Source: JADCRZ01 sp041751095 (GTDB lineage: Bacteria; Bacteroidota; Bacteroidia; Chitinophagales; Chitinophagaceae). From it: 64,000 nucleotides of DNA. Made by a program: the position numbers and the translations under genes. The stretch covers positions 1 through 64,000 of the forward strand of contig JBGSYC010000249.1 of NCBI GenBank assembly GCA_041751095.1, in the 5' to 3' direction. Within the stretch, counting starts at the first letter, position 1. Every line of letters begins with the position of its first letter. This document shows positions 17,596-25,809 of the stretch, one piece after another. The notes under the pieces were generated by a model. That model made no database searches and was not told the origin of the DNA. It saw only the letters and a list, made by a program, of their open reading frames with translations.

Positions 17596-20061
17596 TTATT
17601 TATATATTAACCATGAAGTTGCCCTACAGTCGTTGTTTGAAGAGAATCTGATCCATCGAGCCTGAAAAGCATCAGGGAAAGTGTAGTTGATGGTTTTACC
17701 CGCCGGTACCGTTATTTCTTTATACGCCATCCAGGGCCCATGACCAATCGGTTCTACTTCAAGAGTAAACACTACCGGCACGTTTGCGTCATGCGACAAT
17801 TCTACCTGCCTTTTGTCATAAAAGCCGATAAGGTACGGGTCGGAAGAAACCCCCTTCTTTACCTGCGTATTCTTCCACGGGCCACCTTCACCTACCGGTT
17901 TACCCAGCTTCCATAAATCATCAATAGTGCCGGCCCATACCCTGGCCTTGCCATCGGCAGATGTGATGAGATGCTCTCTATTGCTTTTTGCGTCAGCACT
18001 TAATCCGGTCATCACTAACAAACCCCGGTATGACGCATAATCATGAACAGCTAAATTATGGGAGGAAACTGGCCTGATTTTAGCAAATCCATCGGCATTT
18101 TCTGCCGGCAATTCATAGAAAGTTCCGTGCGCGTTTAATAAATCTCTTTCGGTAGCTACTTCCCTGCAAATCCGAAGCAGATTGTCATTTATCAGTTGAT
18201 CATATTTTGAGTTCCCTAATGGTAATCTCCATCTTCTACCCCTATCATCTATCATTAAAACTGACGATTCTTCAATAGTCAAGACCTTCCCGGGTATCGC
18301 AAACTTATCCCGTATAAACTGACTCGTCCGGGGGTCTTCTTTTTTAACAAGGTTCATATCGCCGTCGAGTTCATAGTATCCATTCTCCACAAACTTGCCA
18401 TTAGCAATATTACCAGACAATATGCCTAACGCGCGGCGGTTATCTCCAAGGCCAAACAACAGTCCTCCAGAATAATCGTTACTGTTTACCCGGGCAATGC
18501 CATTAAATAAAGGAGCTTCTGCATTTTTAAATCTGCGGGCATCTGTATACGAAAAATGTACCGTCGCTCTGGTGGCCCGATCACTCGAAACCCGTATCCA
18601 CTCACCTTTTTCTGCACTGTCGAAAAACCAGCTTAACGCCTTGCGGGGGTCAGCCTTAAGGGTCTTAACCGTCTTCCATTTGCCATTGCCTTCTCTGTCC
18701 ACTTCCAAACGAAAGGTAACCGGTTCAGGGCCTTCATTTAATAGCCACACCATGCGATTCTTCCAACCGGCAAATAAGAAGGGTTCGGAGGGTCTATTGG
18801 CTTCGGCAGATTCGGATAACCAAACGGCGCCTTCAGCGGTATTCGGGCCCAAATTATCGGGTTGGTCGGGAGAGGTAAACCACAGGTTGGAATTAGATTG
18901 CCCCGGCCCTTCTATATTTCCTTTTGCTTTCCGTTTGTTCAGAAATTCTTTCTGGGCCGAATCGTCGCAACCAAATACCAGCCCGTCTCGCCAACGCGTG
19001 TAATCGCCGATAACTTTCAAATAAGCTGATCTGGGTCGAATGCCAGCCGTATTTCGGGAAGTGAAGGAGCCGGGGAATTTCCAGAACATGCCGTGCATAG
19101 TCATTAAATAATCTGGTTGGCCTGTCGTTCCTACATCACGGATACGGGGCCATTCCGTGTTCCAGCCATGTGCGCCATCGTAGGAATGGCTGGCCTTGGG
19201 TAACCGAAAGAAATTCCATCCGCCGTTATCACGCACTCCCAATAAAACCGATTTATGATCCCAACCGGTTGCCCAAATGGGGTCTGTTTCCGGATTCGTG
19301 TTCCCATAGATACCTCCAGGCCCGGTTACTTCAACAAATTGATTCCGGCGCACTACTTTCCATTCTTTTCCATTCCATTCGGCAAGGGAACCTGCCTCTA
19401 TGTCGAATTTTTTCAAAGCCTCCGGAGTATCTTCGCCATTATTGGAATATACCAGAACCCCCTGCCCTGAGTAAGAACCTTTGCCGTGTGCACCTGGAAG
19501 CAAAGGGTCGTATTGTACGGCATCTGTTTCCTTTCTGATGGTATTTCCATCCGGATATAAAGTATTGATCTTGAGCGTTTTTACTTCTACTTCATAAAAA
19601 CCCTCTTCCATGGTAGTGTTATACACTTTTTCCTTGGGATCAGTCAAGTGCCGGGCCGTGGCGGTATAGCGGCCCGGGGCTTCCTTGTAAGATATCTTCC
19701 TGATATTCCGTTGATCATCTATCACATAAGGTCCGATAAAAAGCTGGCTGCTTTCCTTATGAATCATGCGGTTAGCCGGGGTGCCGCCAGTACTCTCTTC
19801 CCTCACCGTGAGCTGAAGATCAGGGGTAATTTCATACAGTTTGTCTGACGAGCCAAATGGCATGTGCGGCGCATAGGTAATCACCCATAACCTGCCCGCC
19901 CATGGTACCACTGCACCGGTACCACATTCGCCTTCGTTGTTGTAATAAGCTAAATGCGGATAGATCCCACTGAATACAGTACTCTTTTGCTGTGCTGTAA
20001 GTTTGTAACAATTAGCGAAATATAATGATGGAATGAAAAACAACAGTTTTACAAATTTCAT
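17596..20061 (-). CDS. Large exported protein of unknown function
   Basis: An 821-residue protein with a signal peptide (MKFVKLLFFIPSLYF, mature start near QQKSTVF). I do not recognise a characterised family. The sequence looks like a series of short beta-rich blocks with many Trp and Gly, and two related segments that end similarly: GEWIRVSSDRATRATVHFSY at about 505-524 and ARWIRFSSNNDCRATSWLIY at the C-terminus, each preceded by a PVTF/PVVF ... LEV strand and GKWKT/GPWMA. This suggests two copies of a discoidin-like sugar- or ligand-binding module around a propeller-like core. It lies alone, 51 bp from a truncated Lrp gene. Confidence 0.75.
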   Translation of the reverse strand: MKFVKLLFFIPSLYFANCYKLTAQQKSTVFSGIYPHLAYYNNEGECGTGAVVPWAGRLWVITYAPHMPFGSSDKLYEITPDLQLTVREESTGGTPANRMIHKESSQLFIGPYVIDDQRNIRKISYKEAPGRYTATARHLTDPKEKVYNTTMEEGFYEVEVKTLKINTLYPDGNTIRKETDAVQYDPLLPGAHGKGSYSGQGVLVYSNNGEDTPEALKKFDIEAGSLAEWNGKEWKVVRRNQFVEVTGPGGIYGNTNPETDPIWATGWDHKSVLLGVRDNGGWNFFRLPKASHSYDGAHGWNTEWPRIRDVGTTGQPDYLMTMHGMFWKFPGSFTSRNTAGIRPRSAYLKVIGDYTRWRDGLVFGCDDSAQKEFLNKRKAKGNIEGPGQSNSNLWFTSPDQPDNLGPNTAEGAVWLSESAEANRPSEPFLFAGWKNRMVWLLNEGPEPVTFRLEVDREGNGKWKTVKTLKADPRKALSWFFDSAEKGEWIRVSSDRATRATVHFSYTDARRFKNAEAPLFNGIARVNSNDYSGGLLFGLGDNRRALGILSGNIANGKFVENGYYELDGDMNLVKKEDPRTSQFIRDKFAIPGKVLTIEESSVLMIDDRGRRWRLPLGNSKYDQLINDNLLRICREVATERDLLNAHGTFYELPAENADGFAKIRPVSSHNLAVHDYASYRGLLVMTGLSADAKSNREHLITSADGKARVWAGTIDDLWKLGKPVGEGGPWKNTQVKKGVSSDPYLIGFYDKRQVELSHDANVPVVFTLEVEPIGHGPWMAYKEITVPAGKTINYTFPDAFQARWIRFSSNNDCRATSWLIYK

Positions 20062-20112
20062 GTGATGATTCAGTTTATTAAGTAGAGTTTTTGTATTTGG
20101 AAAATTTTCATG

Positions 20113-20352
20113 CTATTTAGCAAACGCAACATTATTCTGATGCATACATGTTGGCCTCTCTGACAAATGAGAAATGTTGCAGCAATCGTTATTATCTGTG
20201 ACCCGCGTCGCTACGGTGCTGATCGATACACCCAATTTTTCCGCCATAATGGTAAAAGACATTCTTCCATCTTCCTGTAACAGGTTAAGTACTGAAAAAT
20301 CAAGTTCTTCTAAAACCGCATTATTCAGTGCATCATTTTGTATTTTGAGCAT
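20113..20352 (-). pseudogene. Truncated Lrp/AsnC-family regulator
   Basis: About 80 codons from the ATG at 20352 (an upstream ATG at 20376 is less likely). Residues LEELDFSVLNLLQEDGRMSFTIMAEKLGVSISTVATRV form the usual Lrp N-terminal helix-turn-helix, but after that point the sequence changes to DNNDCCNISHLSERPTCMHQ, which has no family resemblance, and ends. The whole ligand-sensing RAM domain and even the start of the linker are missing; a full protein has about 150-160 residues. Genes of this type often control the neighbouring dehydrogenase and aminotransferase found downstream, so this regulation is probably lost or taken over. Confidence 0.75.
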
Positions 20353-20422
20353 AGGTTTATTTGAAATGTGCAGCAAAGTTCCTTGTTTTAAGTTTACGTG
20401 CTTAATTAAATTGACTTAAATC

Positions 20423-20709
20423 GGCTCCATAGGAGCCACGTGAAAGCTACGCGACTCCTATGGAGTCGAAGAATTAATTAACAGCATTGCTATAAACACG
20501 AGGCTCCGATAGGAGCCGGAAGGAACATGTTATGTGTTAAGTATTCCGACAAAAGCGAGCTTCTGTGTTTTCACCAAATTACTCAATTTTCAAAAGTTGA
20601 TTTTCAGCAGTACAAAATTGGTTGTACAGAATTGAAATTTGGAACGGCCCCATAGGGGCCACGTGTTTATAGCAAAACATGCCCCCACGGTTCGGCTCCA
20701 ACAGGAGCC
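20423..20709. repeat. Cluster of five GGCTCC/GGAGCC-type palindromes
   Basis: Five short hairpins lie in this intergenic stretch of about 290 bp: GGCTCC-ata-GGAGCC (20423-20437), GACTCC-tat-GGAGTC (20453-20467), GGCTCC-gata-GGAGCC (20502-20517), GGCCCC-ata-GGGGCC (20646-20660) and GGCTCC-aaca-GGAGCC (20694-20709). Compensatory base changes (GGCTCC to GGCCCC with GGAGCC to GGGGCC, and GGCTCC to GACTCC with GGAGCC to GGAGTC) keep every stem paired. The flank CGTGTTTATAGCA appears next to the fourth hairpin and inverted next to the third. Together with the gap around it, this fills the 402 bp between the truncated regulator and the dehydrogenase. Confidence 0.85.
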
Positions 20710-20754
20710 GCGTAATCTTCAAGGGTACATGCTTACAGTATTTACGATTAATCT

Positions 20755-20762
20755 TACATTTG
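20755..20762 (+). promoter_or_regulatory. Bacteroidota -7 promoter box of the dehydrogenase gene
   Basis: TACATTTG matches TAnnTTTG exactly and lies 17 bp before the start codon. No clear -33 TTG was seen at the usual distance. Confidence 0.5.
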
Positions 20763-20778
20763 AGTAAAACAGAAAAAG

Positions 20779-22251
20779 ATGGCAACAATAAACATGAAGT
20801 ACCCGGGAATCCGGAATTTTATCAACGGTGATTTTACTGAAACAGGCAGCGGGCGCAGAATGGACGTTTTCTCACCATTAGATGGATCCCTGTTGTCGAC
20901 TGTTCCTCTTTCTGACGCCGCGGCATTAAATGAAGCTGTGGAATCTGCGGAACAGGCGTTCCCTTCATGGTCTCAAACGCCCATTAAAGAGAGGGTACAG
21001 GTATTTTATTCTTATCGCCAGCTGTTGATTCATAACCTTCACGAGTTATCACAACTGATCAGCGAGGAAAACGGCAAAACCTATGGAGAGGCTAAGGCCG
21101 AGATCGAAAAAGCCATAGAGCTAACGGAGTTCGCCTGTTCGATGCCGCAGATGGTAGGTGGAGAGGTGCTGGAAGTAAGTAACGGAGTGGAATGCAAAAC
21201 AGTACGCTCGCCACTTGGGGTGGTGGCCTCCATAGTTCCGTTCAATTTTCCCAGTATGGTTCCCCACTGGACGATCCCAAATGCCATAGTATTGGGAAAT
21301 ACCATGGTGATCAAACCTTCGGAGCAGGTTCCCCTGAGCATGATCCGGATTGCCGAATTGCTACAGGAAGCGGGTTTGCCCGACGGCGTTTTCAACATAA
21401 TCAATGGCGATAAAACGATCGTGGAAGCCATATGCGACCATCCGGGCATACAGGCCATTTCCTTCGTAGGCTCTACCCCGGTTGCGCGGCTCGTATACAC
21501 CAGGGGCACAGGCAATCTGAAACGGGTAATGGCATTAGGCGGGGCCAAAAATCATCTTATCGTGCTTCCCGATGCGCAGCCGGAAATGACGGCAACAAAC
21601 ATTGTCGCTTCCGCTACCGGATGCGCGGGTCAGCGTTGCATGGCCGCCTCCACCCTTCTGGCAGTGGGTGCTGTGGATCATATCATCGATCTGATCGTGC
21701 AGGAATCAAAGAACGGGGTATGCGGTACCAATCTCGGCGCGATCATCAGCAAAACAGCAAAGGAGAGGATCGAACGGAATATTTCAGAAGCAGAAAACAA
21801 AGGAGCCAGGGTACTGGTCGACGGAAGAAATACAGTTGTGCCCGGGAAGGAAAACGGGTATTATATAGGACCCACCATTATCGACGATGTTCAGCCCGGC
21901 ATGGCTATCGCACGGGAGGAAATATTTGGGCCGGTACTTTCTATCGTCAGGGTAAAGAATGTAGCAGAAGCTTTATCCGTACAAAACAGTAATCCTTATG
22001 GAAACGCTGTTGGCATCTTTACACAGAATGGTGGCGCAGCCAGGCACATTTCGGACCGGGTAAGCGCCGGTATGGTAGGAGTAAATATTGGCGTGCCAGT
22101 TCCCAGGGAGCCCTTTTCTTTTGGCGGCTGGAACGATTCAAAGTTCGGAGCACTGGATATCACCGGTAAAAGCTCCATTGAATTCTGGACAAAGCTGAAA
22201 AAGATCACAACCAAATGGAACGCGGAAGCGGGTGTCAACTGGATGAGTTAA
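20779..22251 (+). CDS. mmsA: CoA-acylating methylmalonate-semialdehyde dehydrogenase
   Basis: A 490-residue aldehyde dehydrogenase. It would oxidise methylmalonate semialdehyde or malonate semialdehyde to propionyl- or acetyl-CoA with NAD and CoA, in valine, inositol or beta-alanine breakdown. Visible: the start KYPGIRNFINGDF, the NAD-binding region PFNFPSMVPHWTIPNAIVLGN and SFVGSTPVARLVY, and the catalytic Cys in GCAGQRCMAA (Cys near residue 287), a block specific for the CoA-acylating MMSDH group. The general-base Glu of other ALDHs is replaced in MALGGAKNHL, also typical. A class III aminotransferase 2 kb downstream could supply malonate semialdehyde from beta-alanine. A truncated Lrp gene lies divergently upstream. 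Confidence 0.92.
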   Translation: MATINMKYPGIRNFINGDFTETGSGRRMDVFSPLDGSLLSTVPLSDAAALNEAVESAEQAFPSWSQTPIKERVQVFYSYRQLLIHNLHELSQLISEENGKTYGEAKAEIEKAIELTEFACSMPQMVGGEVLEVSNGVECKTVRSPLGVVASIVPFNFPSMVPHWTIPNAIVLGNTMVIKPSEQVPLSMIRIAELLQEAGLPDGVFNIINGDKTIVEAICDHPGIQAISFVGSTPVARLVYTRGTGNLKRVMALGGAKNHLIVLPDAQPEMTATNIVASATGCAGQRCMAASTLLAVGAVDHIIDLIVQESKNGVCGTNLGAIISKTAKERIERNISEAENKGARVLVDGRNTVVPGKENGYYIGPTIIDDVQPGMAIAREEIFGPVLSIVRVKNVAEALSVQNSNPYGNAVGIFTQNGGAARHISDRVSAGMVGVNIGVPVPREPFSFGGWNDSKFGALDITGKSSIEFWTKLKKITTKWNAEAGVNWMS

Positions 22252-22268
22252 GACATTCTATCTCATGA

Positions 22269-23738
22269 TTAGCCTTCATTTGTTACCAGCATTATATCAA
22301 AATCAAACTTGTCGACACTACCTGATAATTCAATACTGCATTTAATAGGGTAACTAATTCTTCCTATGCCGTTTGCCTGCAGCTTATCCGGCAAGACAAT
22401 ATTCGGGTTTACAATAAATACCGGCTGGAAATAAGAAGGGTCATTGAATGCAAAAATCGAATAGGGCTGACGAAATACAACTCCCTGAGCAGTTATGGCC
22501 TGGATGGTGATATAAAGTCCATTCTGTGACAGTTTTCTGCTCCATTCGTCGGGATGCTTCCAGTCAAATAATGGCGTCATTACTATTTTCTTAATTTGAA
22601 TGAATGAACCCATCTGCGGCAGCGTGAATTCCTTCTTTCTTTCTTCATTTGTAAGCCGGATGGTTATATCGCGTTTTACGAGATCTGTTGCTGCGATGCT
22701 GTAGCTGGTGCCTCTTCCCGCACCATGAACAATAAGATTACGCATGGCTACAAGGTCTGCCAGAATCCGTTTAACAGTAGATAGCGGAATTTTTAGCCTT
22801 TGTGCTATTTCACCACTACTAATCCCAGGGTTGTTCTCTACCAACGTATAGATTTGCTGTTCACGTACGCCAACGGCTTCCCTTTTTTCTTTCTCCTTTA
22901 TCTTCTGCAAGAGTTGCTGTTGTATGTTTTTTAGACAGTCTAAAAAGAAGTTCACCCACTCCGTCACATCCTCACTGGGACGATTGCACTGAGCGTCCAT
23001 CAGTTTTTTGTAATATTCTTTCTTGCGGTGCTCGATCTCGTGCTCGAAACTCACGTACTCGATCCAGATATAGCCACTCTTCATGAGCAAGAGGGTGGCT
23101 AACAGCCTGCTAAGTCGTCCATTACCGTCCTGAAATGGATGAATGCTCAAAAATTCGTAAATAAAAATGGCAGCCCGAATCAACGGGTGTGTACTTGAAT
23201 CATTATTGTACCAAAGTACGAGTTGCGCCATTGCATCCTGGGTCAGCCAGCCCGGTGCTGTCGTTTCGAAAATGGTCGTCTTGCTACCATCGTTTTCAGT
23301 TCGTTCTACCCGGTTGGAATTGATTTTATAATTTCCTTTGTGATAAGCGTCTTTTATACTGTGTTTCATTAAGACGTTATGCAGATGCTTGATACTGCTT
23401 TCCACAATAGCAATATCCCTATAAGACTCTCCAATTAGATTCAGCGCATCATAGTAGCCTGCTACTTCCTGCTGATCACGATCTGTCAGCTTGGAAATAT
23501 CCAGGTTTTCAATGAGGGCTCCGACTTCAGGGTCAGACAATTGAGAACCCTCTATCCTTGTGGATGCACCAATACTTCGAACGGTAGCAATAAATTTTAG
23601 TTCTTTCAGCGTTTTCTGTTCACGCCGTTCAATGGCCTCCCATTGAGCATCAAACCGGTCTAAGTGACTTAATTCCTGGGCCAGTTCCATCCAATTCCTG
23701 GGCGAAAAGAAGACCGTATGTATCTTCATTACATTCAT
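22269..23738 (-). CDS. Fic-domain protein with N-terminal inhibitory helix and winged helix
   Basis: Fic enzymes transfer AMP (or another nucleotide part) from ATP to a target hydroxyl. The start is taken at the ATG at 23738 (or 23729), because the first ATG at 23759 lies inside the -7 box. Numbering from 23738: an inhibitory motif STRIEG (class II, S/TxxxE) at about 59-64, the catalytic HPFQDGNGRLSR at about 200-211, a winged helix (NNPGISSGEIAQRLKIPLSTVKRILADL) at about 300-330, and an additional C-terminal beta-rich region (about 360-489) not usual in the shortest Fic proteins. The self-inhibited class needs no separate antitoxin, and none is adjacent. A direct-repeat operator overlaps its promoter, suggesting it regulates itself through the winged helix. 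Confidence 0.88.
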   Translation of the reverse strand: MNVMKIHTVFFSPRNWMELAQELSHLDRFDAQWEAIERREQKTLKELKFIATVRSIGASTRIEGSQLSDPEVGALIENLDISKLTDRDQQEVAGYYDALNLIGESYRDIAIVESSIKHLHNVLMKHSIKDAYHKGNYKINSNRVERTENDGSKTTIFETTAPGWLTQDAMAQLVLWYNNDSSTHPLIRAAIFIYEFLSIHPFQDGNGRLSRLLATLLLMKSGYIWIEYVSFEHEIEHRKKEYYKKLMDAQCNRPSEDVTEWVNFFLDCLKNIQQQLLQKIKEKEKREAVGVREQQIYTLVENNPGISSGEIAQRLKIPLSTVKRILADLVAMRNLIVHGAGRGTSYSIAATDLVKRDITIRLTNEERKKEFTLPQMGSFIQIKKIVMTPLFDWKHPDEWSRKLSQNGLYITIQAITAQGVVFRQPYSIFAFNDPSYFQPVFIVNPNIVLPDKLQANGIGRISYPIKCSIELSGSVDKFDFDIMLVTNEG

Positions 23739-23739
23739 G

Positions 23740-23801
23740 TGAGACGGTTTGAGACGCAAATATACGAATTTGCATTTAGCTTCATGAGACGATTTGAGTC
23801 G
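23740..23801 (-). promoter_or_regulatory. Fic gene promoter flanked by 17-bp direct repeats
   Basis: On the plus strand TGAGACGGTTTGAGACG (23740-23756) and TGAGACGATTTGAGTCG (23785-23801) are 45 bp apart. Each is itself two GAG(A/T)CG half-sites separated by 4 bp. Between them, on the minus strand, lies TATATTTG at 23757-23764, an exact -7 box. One repeat therefore covers the transcription start and the other the -33 region. Confidence 0.65.
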
Positions 23802-23915
23802 TTATGATCCGTAAAGAGAATAAAAGACAGAAATGTGACTAAAGGCATGAATGGAACACCGTCTATGAATTGCCACATGGAGAAGTGGTCAGGATCCTAA
23901 AAAATATAACCGCTA

Positions 23916-24191
23916 TTAGATCAATGTTTTTATGGGGCTATTCGACAGACCCGGGCTTCCGATTATTATCCAGGCTTCTATTGCCTCCTGCAAAGGACAC
24001 TCCCCGTCGTGAGCAGAAAGGGTCATAAATAAATTCTCCGGACAGATGAAGAACCCGGCTATTTTCCCAAGGCGGTTTACGGCACATATGCTTATTTCCA
24101 TTATTGCTGCAACGTGTGGTTGAAGCGCTATGATGTTCTCAAAATGAAGTTTAAGAGAACAACACATATTGCGATATTTTTCAAATGACAC
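23916..24191 (-). CDS. Possible small protein, unknown
   Basis: A 91-codon frame, MSFEKYRNMCCSLKLHF to SNSPIKTLI, with no family I recognise. It is Cys- and Ile-rich and starts divergently from the class III aminotransferase. No -7 box is evident ahead of it. It may be a gene remnant or chance frame; kept because no larger frame overlaps it. Confidence 0.3.
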   Translation of the reverse strand: MSFEKYRNMCCSLKLHFENIIALQPHVAAIMEISICAVNRLGKIAGFFICPENLFMTLSAHDGECPLQEAIEAWIIIGSPGLSNSPIKTLI

Positions 24192-24248
24192 TAAGTTTAT
24201 GACAATAATTGCCGGTTAATTATCTTTACCGTTCAAACTTATTATTTT

Positions 24249-24256
24249 TACTTTTG
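24249..24256 (+). promoter_or_regulatory. Bacteroidota -7 promoter box of the aminotransferase gene
   Basis: TACTTTTG matches TAnnTTTG exactly. The 14-bp sequence CTTAATTAAATTGA follows at 24285-24298 and is also present at 20401-20414 ahead of the truncated Lrp gene. Confidence 0.5.
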
Positions 24257-24327
24257 CCAGTCATTGCACCCGCAACCGGTCAGCCTTAATTAAATTGAAC
24301 ATAAATCATCTCACAATAACTATTCCG

Positions 24328-25686
24328 ATGTTTGATACTCTTTTTAAGACTGATAGTGAAGCCAAAGATATTCTGCAGGACAATCTCGATTATACCCTGT
24401 TTTCCTGGAGCAAACAAAAAGGTGTAAATCCGATCGCCATCAAAAACGGCAAAGGTGTGTACCTGTATGACTACGATGGAAAACGTTATATTGATTTTTC
24501 TTCAGGATTGATAAATGTAAATATCGGTCATGGTGACCAGAGGGTAACGCAGGCAGTGGTGAAACAAATGCAGGAAATAAGCTATGTTACGCCTAACTGT
24601 ATCACAAGAGTTCGGGGTGAATTGGGAAAGAAGCTCGCTGAAATTACTCCCCGCGGGCTTACAAAAACGCTATTTACGACAGGTGGCGCGGAGACAATTG
24701 ACAATGCAATAAAGCTCGCAAGATTATATACCGGCAGGCATAAGATAATTTCGAGATACAGAGCTTTTCATGGTGCATCGTATGGTAGCATGAGTGCCGG
24801 TGGTGATCCGAGAAAAATACCGCACGATAGCCAGCAGGTTCCAAACATTATCCATGTTGAGGATCCGTATTGTTACAGATGTCCCTGGGGAAAACAGCCG
24901 GACTGGTGCAAGCGTGAATGCGCTAGTCATGTTGAAAGGGTGATACAGTTTGAAGGCCCGGATAACATTGCGGCAATACTAATGGAGGGCGAAAGCGGTA
25001 CCTCCGGATGCATAAAATATCCTCCGGACTATTTGCAAAAGGTGAGAGCATTATGTGATAAATATGGAATACTGTTGATTGCAGACGAGGTTTTGAGCGG
25101 ATTCGGCCGAACCGGTGAATGGTTTGGCGTAGATCATTACCACGTGATACCAGACATGATTGTTGCTGCAAAAGGTATCACTGCCGGTTATGTACCATTA
25201 GGCGCTTTAATTGTATCTGATAAGATCGCTGAATATTTTGACGACCGCCCACTCATGTTAGGGCTTACGTACTCGGCACATCCTGTTAGTTGTGCGGCAG
25301 GTTTGTCAGTCTTACAAATTTATGAGGATGATAACCTGATTGCGAATGCCGCAGCAATGGGGAAATATATTGAAAGAAAAGTAGAAGACTTGAAAGTAAT
25401 GCATAGTAGCATCGGCGATTTCAGAAATACAGGCCTGCTTGGTTGCCTTGAACTTGTTAAGAACAGGGAAACAAAGGAACCGATGGCTCCCTTCAATGCC
25501 ACAACGCATGAAATGGCTGTTATGAATAAGGTTGCAGCAAAGTTGAGGGATATGGGCCTTTATACATTTGTTAGATGGAATTACGTTTTTATAGCCCCGC
25601 CACTTTGTATTACCAGGGAAGAAATAGATGAAGGACTGGCAATTATGTCCGCGGCGCTTGAAATTGCGGATTCAGCCTGCGTTTAG
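24328..25686 (+). CDS. Class III aminotransferase (beta-alanine/taurine:pyruvate type)
   Basis: A 452-residue PLP enzyme from the ATG at 24328; the in-frame TTG at 24295 would add an unlikely tail. Family blocks: YDYDGKRYIDFSSGLINVNIGHG, FTTGGAETIDNAIKLAR, the cofactor Asp in LIADEVLSGFGRTG (Asp about 253) and the Schiff-base Lys in IVAAKGITAGYVPLG (about 282). The segment DPYCYRCPWGKQPDWCKREC has four Cys, as in taurine-pyruvate type transaminases, and might bind a metal or form disulfides. The likely substrate is an omega-amino acid such as beta-alanine or GABA, giving a semialdehyde for the dehydrogenase 2 kb upstream. The exact substrate is not certain. Confidence 0.87.
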   Translation: MFDTLFKTDSEAKDILQDNLDYTLFSWSKQKGVNPIAIKNGKGVYLYDYDGKRYIDFSSGLINVNIGHGDQRVTQAVVKQMQEISYVTPNCITRVRGELGKKLAEITPRGLTKTLFTTGGAETIDNAIKLARLYTGRHKIISRYRAFHGASYGSMSAGGDPRKIPHDSQQVPNIIHVEDPYCYRCPWGKQPDWCKRECASHVERVIQFEGPDNIAAILMEGESGTSGCIKYPPDYLQKVRALCDKYGILLIADEVLSGFGRTGEWFGVDHYHVIPDMIVAAKGITAGYVPLGALIVSDKIAEYFDDRPLMLGLTYSAHPVSCAAGLSVLQIYEDDNLIANAAAMGKYIERKVEDLKVMHSSIGDFRNTGLLGCLELVKNRETKEPMAPFNATTHEMAVMNKVAAKLRDMGLYTFVRWNYVFIAPPLCITREEIDEGLAIMSAALEIADSACV

Positions 25687-25809
25687 CTGACGATTCTTAT
25701 CATTCCTATATTGACAGCATTGTTATTTCTTCTTCAAAAAAAAGAAATCACTTGTCCGGCATTGTTGCCCGGATAAAGTAAGCAAAGCTGTATAGGACTG
25801 TACATCTGT

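Noticed and set aside
23916..24191. Treating the 91-codon frame as an antitoxin for the Fic gene
   Set aside because: It is not adjacent in the usual antitoxin position, has no inhibitory (S/T)xxxE(G/N) motif, and the Fic protein carries its own inhibitory helix.
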